Shown here: positions 56,458 to 64,000 of the stretch, piece after piece
How the letters are laid out: each line of letters starts with the position of its first letter
Numbering within the stretch: the first letter of the stretch is position 1
Source: Halomonas binhaiensis
Lineage (GTDB): Bacteria > Pseudomonadota > Gammaproteobacteria > Pseudomonadales > Halomonadaceae
Assembly: GCF_008329985.2 (NCBI RefSeq)
Contig: NZ_CP038437.2
Location: 4,464,001-4,528,000, forward strand
DNA: 64,000 nt
Direction of reading: 5' to 3'
Position numbers and translations under genes: made by a program
The notes under the pieces: model-generated
What the model was told of the DNA's origin: nothing
Seen by the model: only the letters and a program-made list of their open reading frames with translations
Database searches by the model: none

Positions 56458-56482
56458 AAGGGGGCAGCTATGCTGCCCCCTT
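56458..56482 (+). terminator. Intercistronic hairpin between teaA and teaB
   Basis: An 11-bp perfect stem AAGGGGGCAGC/GCTGCCCCCTT with loop TAT, followed by GTTGTTT. It may end part of the transcripts and so raise binding protein over permease. Confidence 0.75.
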
Positions 56483-56538
56483 GTTGTTTCGGGAGGTCTC
56501 TTTTCCGGGCTATCTACCCATCAAGAGAGAAACACACC

Positions 56539-57117
56539 ATGACTGACGAAGAAGCCGAAAAGAATTACCACTCTGGGTTGCCTGGCATTCTAGGCACAAT
56601 CGATACCCTTATCAGCAAGGTCGAAGCGGTCATCCTCGCTGCTGGTGTGCTGCTGATGGCATTCAACACCATTGCCAATGTCATCGGCCGTTTTGTATTT
56701 GGCGAAAGCATCTTCTTCAGCGGGGAGGTCAATCGCATCCTGATCATCATGATCACTTTCGCGGGCATTGGTTATGCTGCTCGGCACGGTCGCCACATCC
56801 GCATGTCGGCAATCTATGACGCTCTACCAGTAGGTGGACGTAAGGCACTGATGATCTTCATCTCTCTATTCACTTCGCTGGTGATGTTCTTCCTGTTGTA
56901 TTACTCCGTCGTCTACGTTCTCGACCTTTACAGCAAGGGGCGCGTTCTTCCAGCACTCAGCATCCCGATTTTCATCATCTATATCTGGGTTCCTGTTGGC
57001 TTCCTGATCACGGGAATTCAGTATTTTCTCACTGCTATCAAGAACATGATGTCCAGAGACGTCTACCTCTCCACTGGGGTGATAGATGGTTACAAGGATA
57101 CGGAGACCGAGGTCTGA
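56539..57117 (+). CDS. teaB: Ectoine TRAP small permease TeaB
   Basis: A 192-residue DctQ-type protein with four helices. Identified by position and by IGRFVFGESIFFSGEVNRI and GYAARHGRHIRMSAIYD. It links TeaA to TeaC. Start ATG 56539 follows AAGAGAG. Confidence 0.93.
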   Translation: MTDEEAEKNYHSGLPGILGTIDTLISKVEAVILAAGVLLMAFNTIANVIGRFVFGESIFFSGEVNRILIIMITFAGIGYAARHGRHIRMSAIYDALPVGGRKALMIFISLFTSLVMFFLLYYSVVYVLDLYSKGRVLPALSIPIFIIYIWVPVGFLITGIQYFLTAIKNMMSRDVYLSTGVIDGYKDTETEV

Positions 57118-57222
57118 TCGAGCGATGTGCCGGAATTCATTGATTGCCTGCCCACAAGCTTTCCTCAAAAGGGCAGGGGCTGTTCTCGACTTTGAGACCA
57201 TGGTTTCAAGAGGAATGCGTCC

Positions 57223-58506
57223 ATGACAACAATAATGATCGTTACCATGATAGCCCTGTTGCTGCTGGGCTTTCCCATGATGATTCCGCTGATCACTGCG
57301 GCAATCATCGGTTTCTACATGATGTTCAATGGTCTGGGTCAGATGGATACCCTGATCCAGCAGATGATGGCCGGCATCAGGCCCGCTTCGCTGATCGCCG
57401 TACCCATGTTCATTCTGGCGGCGGATATCATGACACGCGGCCATTCCGCTGATCGTCTGATCAATATGGTCATGGCCTTCATCGGCCATATCAAAGGCGG
57501 CCTGGCGGTTTCCACCGCCGCGTCCTGCACCCTGTTTGGTGCCGTCTCTGGCTCCACCCAGGCAACCGTGGTAGCGGTGGGCTCACCCTTGCGCCCACGC
57601 ATGCTCAAGGCCGGCTACTCCGATTCCTTCACCCTGGCCCTGATCATTAACGCCAGTGACATTGCTTTCCTGATTCCTCCAAGCATTGGCATGATCATCT
57701 ACGGGGTCATCTCCGGAACCTCGATTGGTGAACTGTTCATTGCCGGGATTGGCCCAGGGCTGCTGATCTTGTTGATGTTTTCTATCTACTGCGTGTTATA
57801 CGCAGTGATTCGGGATGTCCCCACCGAGCCCAGGACCTCCTGGCCAGAGCGCATGAAAGCCGTCTACCAGGCACTCTGGCCGCTGGGTTTTCCTGTCATC
57901 ATCATCGGCGGGATCTATGGCGGCATCTTCAGCCCTACTGAAGCTGCTGCAGCCTGCGTGCTTTACGCCATATTCCTGGAATTCGTGGTATTTCGCTCGC
58001 TCAAGGCCTCCCAGATCTATGCTATCTCCAAGTCCACGGGCCTGATCACCGCTGTCGTGTTCATTCTGGTCGCCGTGGGGAACAGCTTCTCCTGGATCAT
58101 TTCCTTCGCTCAGATTCCTCAGGCCCTGCTCGAGGCCGCAGGTATCAATGAGGCGGGCCCCACCGGGGTGCTGATCGCGATCTGTGTGTCCTTCTTCATT
58201 GCCTGCATGTTCGTCGACCCCATCGTCGTCATTCTGGTACTGACGCCTATTTTTACGCCGGCTATCGAAGCTACCGGCCTGGATCCTGTACTCGTCGGTA
58301 TCCTGATCACGCTGCAGGTCGCGATAGGCTCGGCAACACCACCCTTCGGTTGCGATATCTTCACCGCGATTGCCATCTTCAAACGTCCTTACCTGGACGT
58401 GATCAAGGGCACACCTCCCTTCGTGCTATTGCTGATCCTTGCCGCTGCGCTGCTGATCATGTTCCCGCAGATATCTCTGTTCCTGCGCGATGTTGCCTTC
58501 CGCTAG
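57223..58506 (+). CDS. teaC: Ectoine TRAP large permease TeaC
   Basis: A 427-residue DctM-type membrane protein, the same length as H. elongata TeaC, carrying the Na+-coupled translocation path. AVSGSTQATVVAVG and LIPPSIGMIIYGVISGTS are typical. It lies 105 bp after teaB and 48 bp before teaD. Confidence 0.95.
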   Translation: MTTIMIVTMIALLLLGFPMMIPLITAAIIGFYMMFNGLGQMDTLIQQMMAGIRPASLIAVPMFILAADIMTRGHSADRLINMVMAFIGHIKGGLAVSTAASCTLFGAVSGSTQATVVAVGSPLRPRMLKAGYSDSFTLALIINASDIAFLIPPSIGMIIYGVISGTSIGELFIAGIGPGLLILLMFSIYCVLYAVIRDVPTEPRTSWPERMKAVYQALWPLGFPVIIIGGIYGGIFSPTEAAAACVLYAIFLEFVVFRSLKASQIYAISKSTGLITAVVFILVAVGNSFSWIISFAQIPQALLEAAGINEAGPTGVLIAICVSFFIACMFVDPIVVILVLTPIFTPAIEATGLDPVLVGILITLQVAIGSATPPFGCDIFTAIAIFKRPYLDVIKGTPPFVLLLILAAALLIMFPQISLFLRDVAFR

Positions 58507-58554
58507 CCATGAGCCGTTGTGTAGTTAGCCGTTGTGTAGATAGGAGGTCCTGCG

Positions 58555-58995
58555 ATGTTTCATCGAATTCTGGTAGCGGTAGATGGTTCCAAGGGTGCCT
58601 TGAAAGCTCTGGAAAAGGCGGTAGCTCTGCAACTGCTGACAGGCGCGGAGATATACATATTGTGCGTTTTCAAGCACCACAGCTTGCTGGAAGCATCACT
58701 TTCCATGGTCCGCCCTGATGAGGTTGATATACCCGACGATGCGCTCAAGGAGTACGCCACCGAAATCGCGGTACAGGCCAAGTCCAGGGCCGTTGACATG
58801 GGAGTTGCTGTCGAGAAGGTCCGCGCTTTCGTCAAAGGAGGGCGTCCATCGCGCACTATCGTGCGCTTTGCGCGCAAGCGAGAGTGCGACCTGGTCGTCA
58901 TTGGAGCACACGGCACAAACGGCGATAACATACTGCTGGGTAGTGTTTCCCAGCGTGTCGCCGGGTCGGCCAGTTGCCCGACACTTGTGGTTTAG
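58555..58995 (+). CDS. teaD: Universal stress protein TeaD
   Basis: A 146-residue ATP-binding Usp with the [13 protein letters not shown] start and [19 protein letters not shown] nucleotide-binding loop. TeaD of H. elongata down-regulates ectoine uptake by TeaABC in an ATP-dependent way. A strong AGGAGG ribosome site precedes it. Confidence 0.93.
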   Translation: MFHRILVAVDGSKGALKALEKAVALQLLTGAEIYILCVFKHHSLLEASLSMVRPDEVDIPDDALKEYATEIAVQAKSRAVDMGVAVEKVRAFVKGGRPSRTIVRFARKRECDLVVIGAHGTNGDNILLGSVSQRVAGSASCPTLVV

Positions 58996-59072
58996 TGCGG
59001 AACCAATGGCCAACTGTTACAGTCTCATCACCGACATTCACTCGTAGTGCTTCACGAAGCTAAAGGATTTCC

Positions 59073-59852
59073 ATGAAGAGACTGCTGACTACCGCCTCCC
59101 TGATCGCCCTGCTGGGTGCAGCCCCACTGGCCTTCTCCGCTCCGGAAACCGATCAGGAGAAACTCAGCTATAGCCTTGGTGTAACTCTCGGCCAGAGCAT
59201 TCAGCAAGATGTTGAAGACCTCGACACCGAGGCTTTCACTGACGCTGTTAACGATGTGTTTGCAGGCGGCGAACTGCAGATGAGCGAAGACGAGATTGCG
59301 GCAGCACTGACCAAGTTCCAGCAGGAGGCCATGGCCAAGCGTGCCGAGGAGCAGAAGAAGCTGGCCGCAGAGCTCGAGAAAGAGGCCAAGGCCAATAAGG
59401 AAGAGGGCGACAAGTTCCTCGCTGAAAACGGCGAGAAGGAAGGCGTCACCACTACCGATTCCGGTCTGCAGTACAAGGAACTTGAGTCCGGCGACGGCGC
59501 AACCCCGGCCGATGGCGACACCGTCAAGGTCAACTACGAAGGCAAGCTGATCGATGGCAAAGTGTTCGACAGCTCCTATGAGCGCGGCGAGCCTGTGTCC
59601 TTCCAGGTCGGCCAGGTGATCGAAGGCTGGCAGGAAGCCCTGAAGATGATGAAAGTGGGCGATACTTGGGAAGTGGTCATCCCTGCCGAGCTAGCCTATG
59701 GCGCCCGTGGTCAAGGTCCGATTGGCCCGAACCAGACCTTGATCTTCAAGGTTGAACTGCTTGATGTGACACCTGCCGCAGAAGCGGAAGGTGCTGAAGA
59801 AGACAAGGCAGCAACCGAAGACAAGGCAGCAGAAGAGGAAAGCGAAGGTTAA
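59073..59852 (+). CDS. FKBP-type peptidyl-prolyl isomerase, periplasmic
   Basis: A 259-residue protein: signal peptide (about 1-22), N-terminal dimerisation helices (about 25-120), then the FKBP domain with VKVNYEGKLIDGKVFDSSY and AYGARGQGPIGPN. It speeds proline isomerisation in exported proteins. The acidic Ala/Glu-rich tail is unusual in length. Closest to FkpA/Mip-type enzymes. Confidence 0.92.
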   Translation: MKRLLTTASLIALLGAAPLAFSAPETDQEKLSYSLGVTLGQSIQQDVEDLDTEAFTDAVNDVFAGGELQMSEDEIAAALTKFQQEAMAKRAEEQKKLAAELEKEAKANKEEGDKFLAENGEKEGVTTTDSGLQYKELESGDGATPADGDTVKVNYEGKLIDGKVFDSSYERGEPVSFQVGQVIEGWQEALKMMKVGDTWEVVIPAELAYGARGQGPIGPNQTLIFKVELLDVTPAAEAEGAEEDKAATEDKAAEEESEG

Positions 59853-59888
59853 GCTAAGCGCTTGGTCTCCCCTCTGCTCGATCCTGCT

Positions 59889-59915
59889 CATCGCCAGCCT
59901 TTCAGGCTGGCGATG
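59889..59915 (+). terminator. Intrinsic terminator after FKBP gene
   Basis: A perfect 12-bp stem CATCGCCAGCCT/AGGCTGGCGATG with loop TTC, followed by TTCTTTTC. Confidence 0.88.
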
Positions 59916-59935
59916 TTCTTTTCGCCCAGGCTATT

Positions 59936-60532
59936 TCAGTCGCTGGCAAGCACATCAGCCAACGCTGCTTGCAAAGGAGCAGGAGTCGGCGAATGGAGCA
60001 CCCGCTGCAATACTCTTCCTTGCGGATCTACCAGATAGAGATATGCCGTATGGTCGATCGTGTATTCTCCTTCGGAGTCCTCCGCTTCGACCTTGCGCCA
60101 GACCACATCGTAACGTCCGGCAATATCCTCGAGCTGTGTTCGGTTTCCCGTAGCCCCGATAAATCCATCACCGAAGAACCCCAGATATTCTCGTAGCCGC
60201 TCAATGCTATCCCGCTCCGGATCCAGGGATATCAAGACAGGCACAACTCGCTTCTGCTGTTCATGAGGGAGGCTATCCAGGGTTTGGCGCATTACCGAAA
60301 GGCTCATGGGGCAGACATCGGGGCACCATGTATAGCCGAAGAACACGACAGCAACCTGATCATCGGCTAGCGATGCCAGCGAGAAGTCCCCTTCGGTCGA
60401 GGCCAGTTCAATTGGCCCACCGGCGATCAGCCCCTCAGGGGAACGGCTTTCCCAAGGCTTGAGCGTCCATAGCACCGCGGCAGCCAGAATGACAATGGCA
60501 CCAGCCCCCACCCCCAGGTAACGTCGATTCAT
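59936..60532 (-). CDS. SCO1/SenC-family copper protein
   Basis: A membrane-anchored thioredoxin-like protein of 198 residues (a start at 60544 adds four). Copper ligands CPDVCP and His in IDHTAYLYLVD are present. SCO proteins deliver copper to the CuA site of cytochrome c oxidase. GGAG lies 6 bp before ATG 60532. No oxidase genes are in the window; a small exported protein is encoded just upstream on the same strand. Confidence 0.9.
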   Translation of the reverse strand: MNRRYLGVGAGAIVILAAAVLWTLKPWESRSPEGLIAGGPIELASTEGDFSLASLADDQVAVVFFGYTWCPDVCPMSLSVMRQTLDSLPHEQQKRVVPVLISLDPERDSIERLREYLGFFGDGFIGATGNRTQLEDIAGRYDVVWRKVEAEDSEGEYTIDHTAYLYLVDPQGRVLQRVLHSPTPAPLQAALADVLASD

Positions 60533-60664
60533 GAACCTCTCCATGCCCTTGTCTGCTCGACTTCGGCTATTGTTCTGTTTTAGCTAATTGCTCTATTCCG
60601 GCTAATTGTTCTATTTCACTGGCTAACCTGTGATATCGCTTTTTTCCGGCACCCTTCACATCCG

Positions 60665-61186
60665 CTAACTCATGTTTCCGGGATATTGCACTTCAAGATC
60701 GAACCAGCTTCCCAGAGGGCCTCTCGGGGTGTCCAGTACCACAAGTACCCGCCACATCATACGGTCCCGGGTGCAGATGCCCACTTGGCCTTGGCCTTGA
60801 AAATGTCCAGACCCAGACGCTGTCAGAGGAAAACGATGTACTCCCATGTCCATGTCGACACCTTCGAATGAGACCACCGCTCCAGTGGCCTCGATACCGC
60901 TTATCTGAACATCCAATGGCAATGGCTCCAGCGGACGAATATCGCCGTCAACCGGGATGGATAGCGTAAGGCGAGCCCCATCCCCAAGGTCGGCACTACA
61001 AGAGCCACGGTGTAGATCACAGGATTCAACCTGTTCCGGCACATGCCACTCCACCGCCTCATGGCCAGCGATTTCATAGCGCAACAGGTACCATAGGGCC
61101 ATGCCCAACGCGATGAGTGTCAGCGTTATCAGCAACGTCAGCCGGGGCCTGCGTGTGGAACTGAACTTGCTCGGAAGCATGGGCAC
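60665..61186 (-). CDS. Membrane-anchored exported protein of unknown function
   Basis: A 173-residue protein with one N-terminal helix (about 16-36) and a periplasmic domain containing two Cys (SCDLHRGSCSADL), the Met/His-rich segment VDMDMGVHRFPL, and another Cys in VGICTRDRMMW. Similar small proteins with such segments occur beside SCO genes and resemble FixH/YtkA-like domains. A role in copper handling is only inferred. It lies 120 bp upstream of the SCO gene on the same strand. Confidence 0.65.
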   Translation of the reverse strand: MPMLPSKFSSTRRPRLTLLITLTLIALGMALWYLLRYEIAGHEAVEWHVPEQVESCDLHRGSCSADLGDGARLTLSIPVDGDIRPLEPLPLDVQISGIEATGAVVSFEGVDMDMGVHRFPLTASGSGHFQGQGQVGICTRDRMMWRVLVVLDTPRGPLGSWFDLEVQYPGNMS

Positions 61187-61327
61187 TAGAGCCTATCGAT
61201 ACAAAAGACGGAACGCATGCCAAGCGCAGGCATACGGTAAGCTTAACAATAAAGTGCCACTAAGCCTCATGGATGTCCTGCGCGTTGATGTCGCAGTGCC
61301 CGCACGAGGTTCACAAAGGGAGTCATC

Positions 61328-62245
61328 ATGGCAGGTATCGCCGAAGCATTAGGACCTTTGTTTCTTCTCATCTTGCTTGGTGCTGTGCTTGGGGCCCTGC
61401 GCATCCCCGGCGGGGATTTCTGGACGCGCATGGAGAAACTGATCTACTTCCTGCTATTCCCCGCCATGCTCATCGCCACCCTGGCGCGGGCAGACATTTC
61501 ACGAGTACCTGTCGTCAGCATTGCAATAACCCTGCTGGGTGCCATGGCCGTATTCAGCGCTCTGCTCTGGTGGGCCAGGCCTCGACTGGGTCTGACGGCT
61601 GCCGCCTTCACCTCTGTCTTCCAGGGGGCTGTTCGTTTCAACACCTACGTCGGTGTCGCTGGTGCCGCGGCCCTGCATGGCTCCCATGGCGCTACGGTTG
61701 CAGCTGTGGCATTGGCCTTGATGATTCCCGTCGTCAATGTGCTCTGCGTACTGACCTTCATTGCCGCAGGAACTCTCGGCCGCTCCGGCTTCTGGAAGAG
61801 CCTCGGCGCACTGGTTCAGAACCCTTTGATACTGGCCTGTCTTGCAGGTATCGGGTTAAACCTCTCAGGCATTGGCCTTCCTGGATGGAGTGCCGGTAGC
61901 CTGGAGCTTCTGGGAAGAGCCGCCTTGCCTTTGGGGCTAGTAGCAGTGGGTGTTGCACTCCGGCCTCACGCCTTGCTTCGCAGGGATCTAGGTCTATGGG
62001 TCTCGAGCTTGGTCAAGCTCGTCCTGATGCCTGTACTGGTCCTCATATTGGGTTGGGTGTTTGGCCTGGACAGAGTCAGCCAGGATGTGGCCTTGCTGTT
62101 CGCTGCCCTGCCTACAGCAACGTCGGCCTACATCCTGGCCCGACAGCTTGGTGGCGACGCCGATCTCATGGCAGGGTTGATCACCGCTCAAACACTGCTG
62201 GCCATGCTGACACTACCACTGTGGATGCGTCTGGTAGGAAGCTGA
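61328..62245 (+). CDS. AEC-family transporter
   Basis: A 305-residue protein with about 10 helices of the auxin efflux carrier/malonate permease type: LGPLFLLILLGAVLGALR at the start, the FQGAVRFNTYVGVAG segment, and LPTATSAYILARQLGGD near the end. Substrate unknown, possibly an organic acid. AAGGGAG lies before the ATG. Confidence 0.88.
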   Translation: MAGIAEALGPLFLLILLGAVLGALRIPGGDFWTRMEKLIYFLLFPAMLIATLARADISRVPVVSIAITLLGAMAVFSALLWWARPRLGLTAAAFTSVFQGAVRFNTYVGVAGAAALHGSHGATVAAVALALMIPVVNVLCVLTFIAAGTLGRSGFWKSLGALVQNPLILACLAGIGLNLSGIGLPGWSAGSLELLGRAALPLGLVAVGVALRPHALLRRDLGLWVSSLVKLVLMPVLVLILGWVFGLDRVSQDVALLFAALPTATSAYILARQLGGDADLMAGLITAQTLLAMLTLPLWMRLVGS

Positions 62246-62296
62246 AAAGCATTCTGGCCAGGCAGAGCTTGGCAAAAAAACCTGAATAAAAAAAAG

Positions 62297-62336
62297 TCTC
62301 ATTCATGTTGACGAGTAAATGAGAATGGTTTAGTTT
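62297..62336 (+). promoter_or_regulatory. Promoter with Fur-box-like spacer, sRNA copy 1
   Basis: -35 TTGACG (62308-62313), 17-bp spacer, -10 TAGTTT (62331-62336). The spacer contains AAATGAGAATGGTTTA with the Fur half-site TGAGAAT. TCTCATT (62297-62303) and AATGAGA (62318-62324) form an inverted repeat across the -35. Confidence 0.7.
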
Positions 62337-62342
62337 CAATTC

Positions 62343-62460
62343 ATCGGCGTTTAATGAGCCGCCGGTGCCAGACACAAGGCTTGCCAGTCGTTGTCTGGTT
62401 TCTCCTCCTCATTGCTAGTCACGGTCCTTTCGCCGCTCCTGAATCAGGAGCGGCTTTTCT
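62343..62460 (+). ncRNA. Predicted Fur-regulated small RNA, copy 1
   Basis: A non-coding unit of about 118 nt from the predicted start near 62343 to its terminator. Predicted fold: a 5' stem (ATCGGCG/CGCCGGT), a second stem CCAGACA...TGTCTGG, an unpaired stretch with TCTCCTCCTCATTGCTAGTC that could pair with Shine-Dalgarno regions, then the terminator. About 95% identical to copy 2. Layout resembles the iron-responsive PrrF and RyhB RNAs. Homology is by eye; no structure was computed. Confidence 0.72.
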
Positions 62461-62465
62461 TTTTT
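62432..62465 (+). terminator. Terminator of sRNA copy 1
   Basis: A perfect 10-bp stem GCCGCTCCTG/CAGGAGCGGC with loop AAT, then TTTTCTTTTTT. Confidence 0.92.
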
Positions 62466-62590
62466 CTTCCACCACTGCGTGATGGCTTAGCGACATGACG
62501 CAATCATCTTTCGATACGGCTCTTCATTGGCGAAACGGAAAGATGAAACAGACAGGTAAAACGGCACAGCAAACGCATAAATAAAAAATA

Positions 62591-62631
62591 TTCTCGTTTG
62601 CGTTGACGTCTAAATGAGAATGGTTTAACTT
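62591..62631 (+). promoter_or_regulatory. Promoter with Fur-box-like spacer, sRNA copy 2
   Basis: -35 TTGACG (62603-62608), 17-bp spacer, -10 TAACTT (62626-62631). The same AAATGAGAATGGTTTA sits in the spacer. ATTCTCGTTT upstream is an imperfect inverted copy of AAATGAGAAT. The region before it (62466-62590) shows no other feature. Confidence 0.7.
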
Positions 62632-62637
62632 CAATTC

Positions 62638-62754
62638 ATCGGCGTTTGATGAGCCGCCGGTGCCAGACACAAGGCTTGCCAGTCGCAGTCTGGTTTCTCC
62701 TCCTCATTGCTAGTCACGGTCCTTCGCCGCTCCTGAATTCAGGAGCGGCTTTTT
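62638..62754 (+). ncRNA. Predicted Fur-regulated small RNA, copy 2
   Basis: A second unit, 295 bp downstream of copy 1, differing from it at about five positions over 115 nt. The second stem loses one pair (CCAGAC...GTCTGG). The pyrimidine-rich unpaired region TCTCCTCCTCATTGCTAGTC is unchanged, indicating selection on it. No open reading frame or ribosome site is present. It lies between the AEC transporter and convergent trmB. Confidence 0.72.
62726..62754 (+). terminator. Terminator of sRNA copy 2
   Basis: Stem GCCGCTCCTGAA/TTCAGGAGCGGC forms a perfect palindrome, so a 10-bp stem with a 4-nt loop, followed by TTTTT. Confidence 0.92.
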
Positions 62755-62838
62755 AGTATCGACTACGAGAGAAATAGCGGTATCGCCTGGAGAAACACGC
62801 TTTTGCCTGGCTTGGCAGGGGGTCAATTGCTGCGTGGG

Positions 62839-63594
62839 CTAGTCGCGGCGATAAATCAGATCCCATACCCCATGTCCCAGACGTTCCCCACGAGCCTCAA
62901 ACTTGGTCAAGGGCCGAAAGTCCGGGCGAGGCACATAAGGGGAGGTTTCAGGCTCTGCTGTGTTGGTATAGCCGGGAGCAGCATCCATCACCTCCACCAT
63001 CCACTCTGCATAAGCCTCCCAGTCGGTTGCCATATGCAAGGTACCTCCCGCTTTCAAGCGGGTGCGAATCAACTCGACAAAGGCAGGCTGTACAATACGG
63101 CGTTTGTGATGTTTCTTCTTTGGCCAGGGGTCAGGAAAGAACAACTGGAATGTCGTCAGGCTGTCGGCAGGCAAGCATTGCTCAAGCACCGCCAAGGCAT
63201 CTTCACGGTACACACGGATATTGGTCAGCCCTCGCTTGTCCGCTTCATCCAACAGTTTGCCGACCCCCGGTGCATGAACTTCAATACCGATAAAGTCGAC
63301 TTCCGGATGCCGCTCGGCTTGTTCAATCAGCGACTTCCCCATGCCGAAGCCCACTTCCGCCACGCGAGGGGCAACACGGCCAAATAACGTATCCAGGTTT
63401 TGAGGACCATCAGCAATGGTGAGACCTAAACGCGGCCAAACTTCTTCCAGTCCACGGGTCTGCGCTTCCGTCATGCGTCCGGCGCGGATAACGTAGCTCT
63501 TGATACCTCGACGATGCAATGGAGCATCAGGAGATTCTGGGCCTGTTGTCTTGGACGCAGAAGAACCTTCGTCCTGGTGTTGGGGATCCGTCAT
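62839..63594 (-). CDS. trmB: tRNA (guanine-N7-)-methyltransferase
   Basis: A 251-residue SAM-dependent enzyme that forms m7G46 in tRNA. The SAM site [12 protein letters not shown] and the [15 protein letters not shown] motif are clear. The start at ATG 63594 fits the family; the N-terminal 30 residues are hydrophilic and variable. The thiG gene lies upstream on the same strand, 97 bp away, the usual order. Confidence 0.95.
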   Translation of the reverse strand: MTDPQHQDEGSSASKTTGPESPDAPLHRRGIKSYVIRAGRMTEAQTRGLEEVWPRLGLTIADGPQNLDTLFGRVAPRVAEVGFGMGKSLIEQAERHPEVDFIGIEVHAPGVGKLLDEADKRGLTNIRVYREDALAVLEQCLPADSLTTFQLFFPDPWPKKKHHKRRIVQPAFVELIRTRLKAGGTLHMATDWEAYAEWMVEVMDAAPGYTNTAEPETSPYVPRPDFRPLTKFEARGERLGHGVWDLIYRRD

Positions 63595-63691
63595 ACAGGG
63601 ACATACTCTATGAATCTTGAAAAAAGGACTCAACGGCGGACCTTCTGGCGTCCGCCACCAAGCTCAGCATGTAAATTGGACAGCCTTGTCA

Positions 63692-64000
63692 CTATTCGTT
63701 GATACGGCCAGCAGAGGGCGAGGAGGCTTCGGCACCATCACGACGCGGCATGCGCCCTGCGAGGAAGGCCTGACGACCGGCAACTACAGCGTGTTTCATT
63801 GCCTGTGCCATGAGCACAGGGGCACTGGCATGAGCAATGGCTGAATTCATCAGCACACCATCGCAACCCAGCTCCATCGCCATGGCGGCCTCGGACGCAG
63901 TACCAATTCCAGCATCAACCAATACCGGCACCTGGGCTTGCTCGATGATCAGGCGCACGTTGTAGGGGTTCTGGATTCCGTGACCAGAGCCGATCAAAGA
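63692..64000 (-). CDS. thiG: Thiazole synthase, 3' part (runs off the window)
   Basis: The last 102 codons of thiG; the frame is open to the window edge. [37 protein letters not shown] and [12 protein letters not shown] are ThiG motifs, the latter forming the phosphate-binding end of the barrel. ThiG makes the thiazole of thiamine. The active-site lysine lies beyond the window. Confidence 0.93.
   Translation of the reverse strand, partial: SLIGSGHGIQNPYNVRLIIEQAQVPVLVDAGIGTASEAAMAMELGCDGVLMNSAIAHASAPVLMAQAMKHAVVAGRQAFLAGRMPRRDGAEASSPSAGRINE

Noticed and set aside
62246..62838. A small protein gene in the AEC-trmB gap
   Set aside because: No open frame with a ribosome site is shared by the two repeated units, and their differences include single-base indels; non-coding RNAs explain the conservation better.
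1..64000. CRISPR arrays, tRNA or rRNA genes, prophage or integrase modules
   Set aside because: None was seen; the only recombinase is chromosomal xerC in its usual gene neighbourhood.

Overview
The window reads as chromosome of a moderately halophilic gammaproteobacterium, most likely Halomonas or a close relative. The best evidence is a complete teaABCD set (positions 55420-58995), the ectoine/hydroxyectoine TRAP transporter known from Halomonas elongata. The housekeeping blocks hemC-hemD-hemX-hemY, argH-lptM-lysA-dapF-DUF484-xerC-HAD and engB/cytochrome c4/dsbA are gammaproteobacterial in content and order. Coding is dense, GC-rich, and many genes overlap by ATGA or TGATG. I saw no tRNA, rRNA, CRISPR array or prophage.

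Region 1 (1-21.7 kb) is a large inositol catabolic island. A minus-strand operon iolC(DUF2090 fusion)-iolD-iolE-iolA and a second one, iolI-iolH-iolG, are followed by plus-strand iolR-iolB. Together these take myo-inositol to acetyl-CoA and DHAP. An inositol-type ABC importer (permease, ATPase, and a binding protein placed separately), two further Gfo/Idh/MocA dehydrogenases, an SDR and a phytanoyl-CoA-type dioxygenase suggest that other inositols or inositol derivatives also feed in. An NCS1-type permease lies at the left edge. Copies of a GGAA-N6-TTCC (or AGAA-N6-TTCC) operator precede nearly every transcription unit here, consistent with one IolR regulon. A small MITE-like element sits in front of the binding-protein gene.

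Region 2 (21.7-31.8 kb) is mixed: a decayed and an intact cupin gene, a TauE-type permease, gapA, mgsA-pgi, two crcB genes, a YbiO-like MscS channel and a DUF2167 membrane protein with an in-frame repeat.

Region 3 (31.8-46 kb) is conserved housekeeping: heme synthesis, arginine and lysine biosynthesis, xerC, engB, cytochrome c4 and dsbA.

Region 4 (46-64 kb) holds a TRAP cluster whose small-subunit gene is broken and whose binding protein is absent, then thiD, universal stress proteins, dtd, a purine-type permease, an ABC-F protein, teaABCD, an FKBP isomerase, a SCO1-like protein, an AEC transporter, trmB and the 3' part of thiG.

The most interesting item is non-coding. Between the AEC transporter and trmB are two near-identical tandem units of about 120 nt, each with a sigma70 promoter carrying a Fur-box-like spacer and each ending in a strong intrinsic terminator. 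They look like paired iron-responsive small RNAs, analogous in layout to PrrF1/PrrF2 of pseudomonads.
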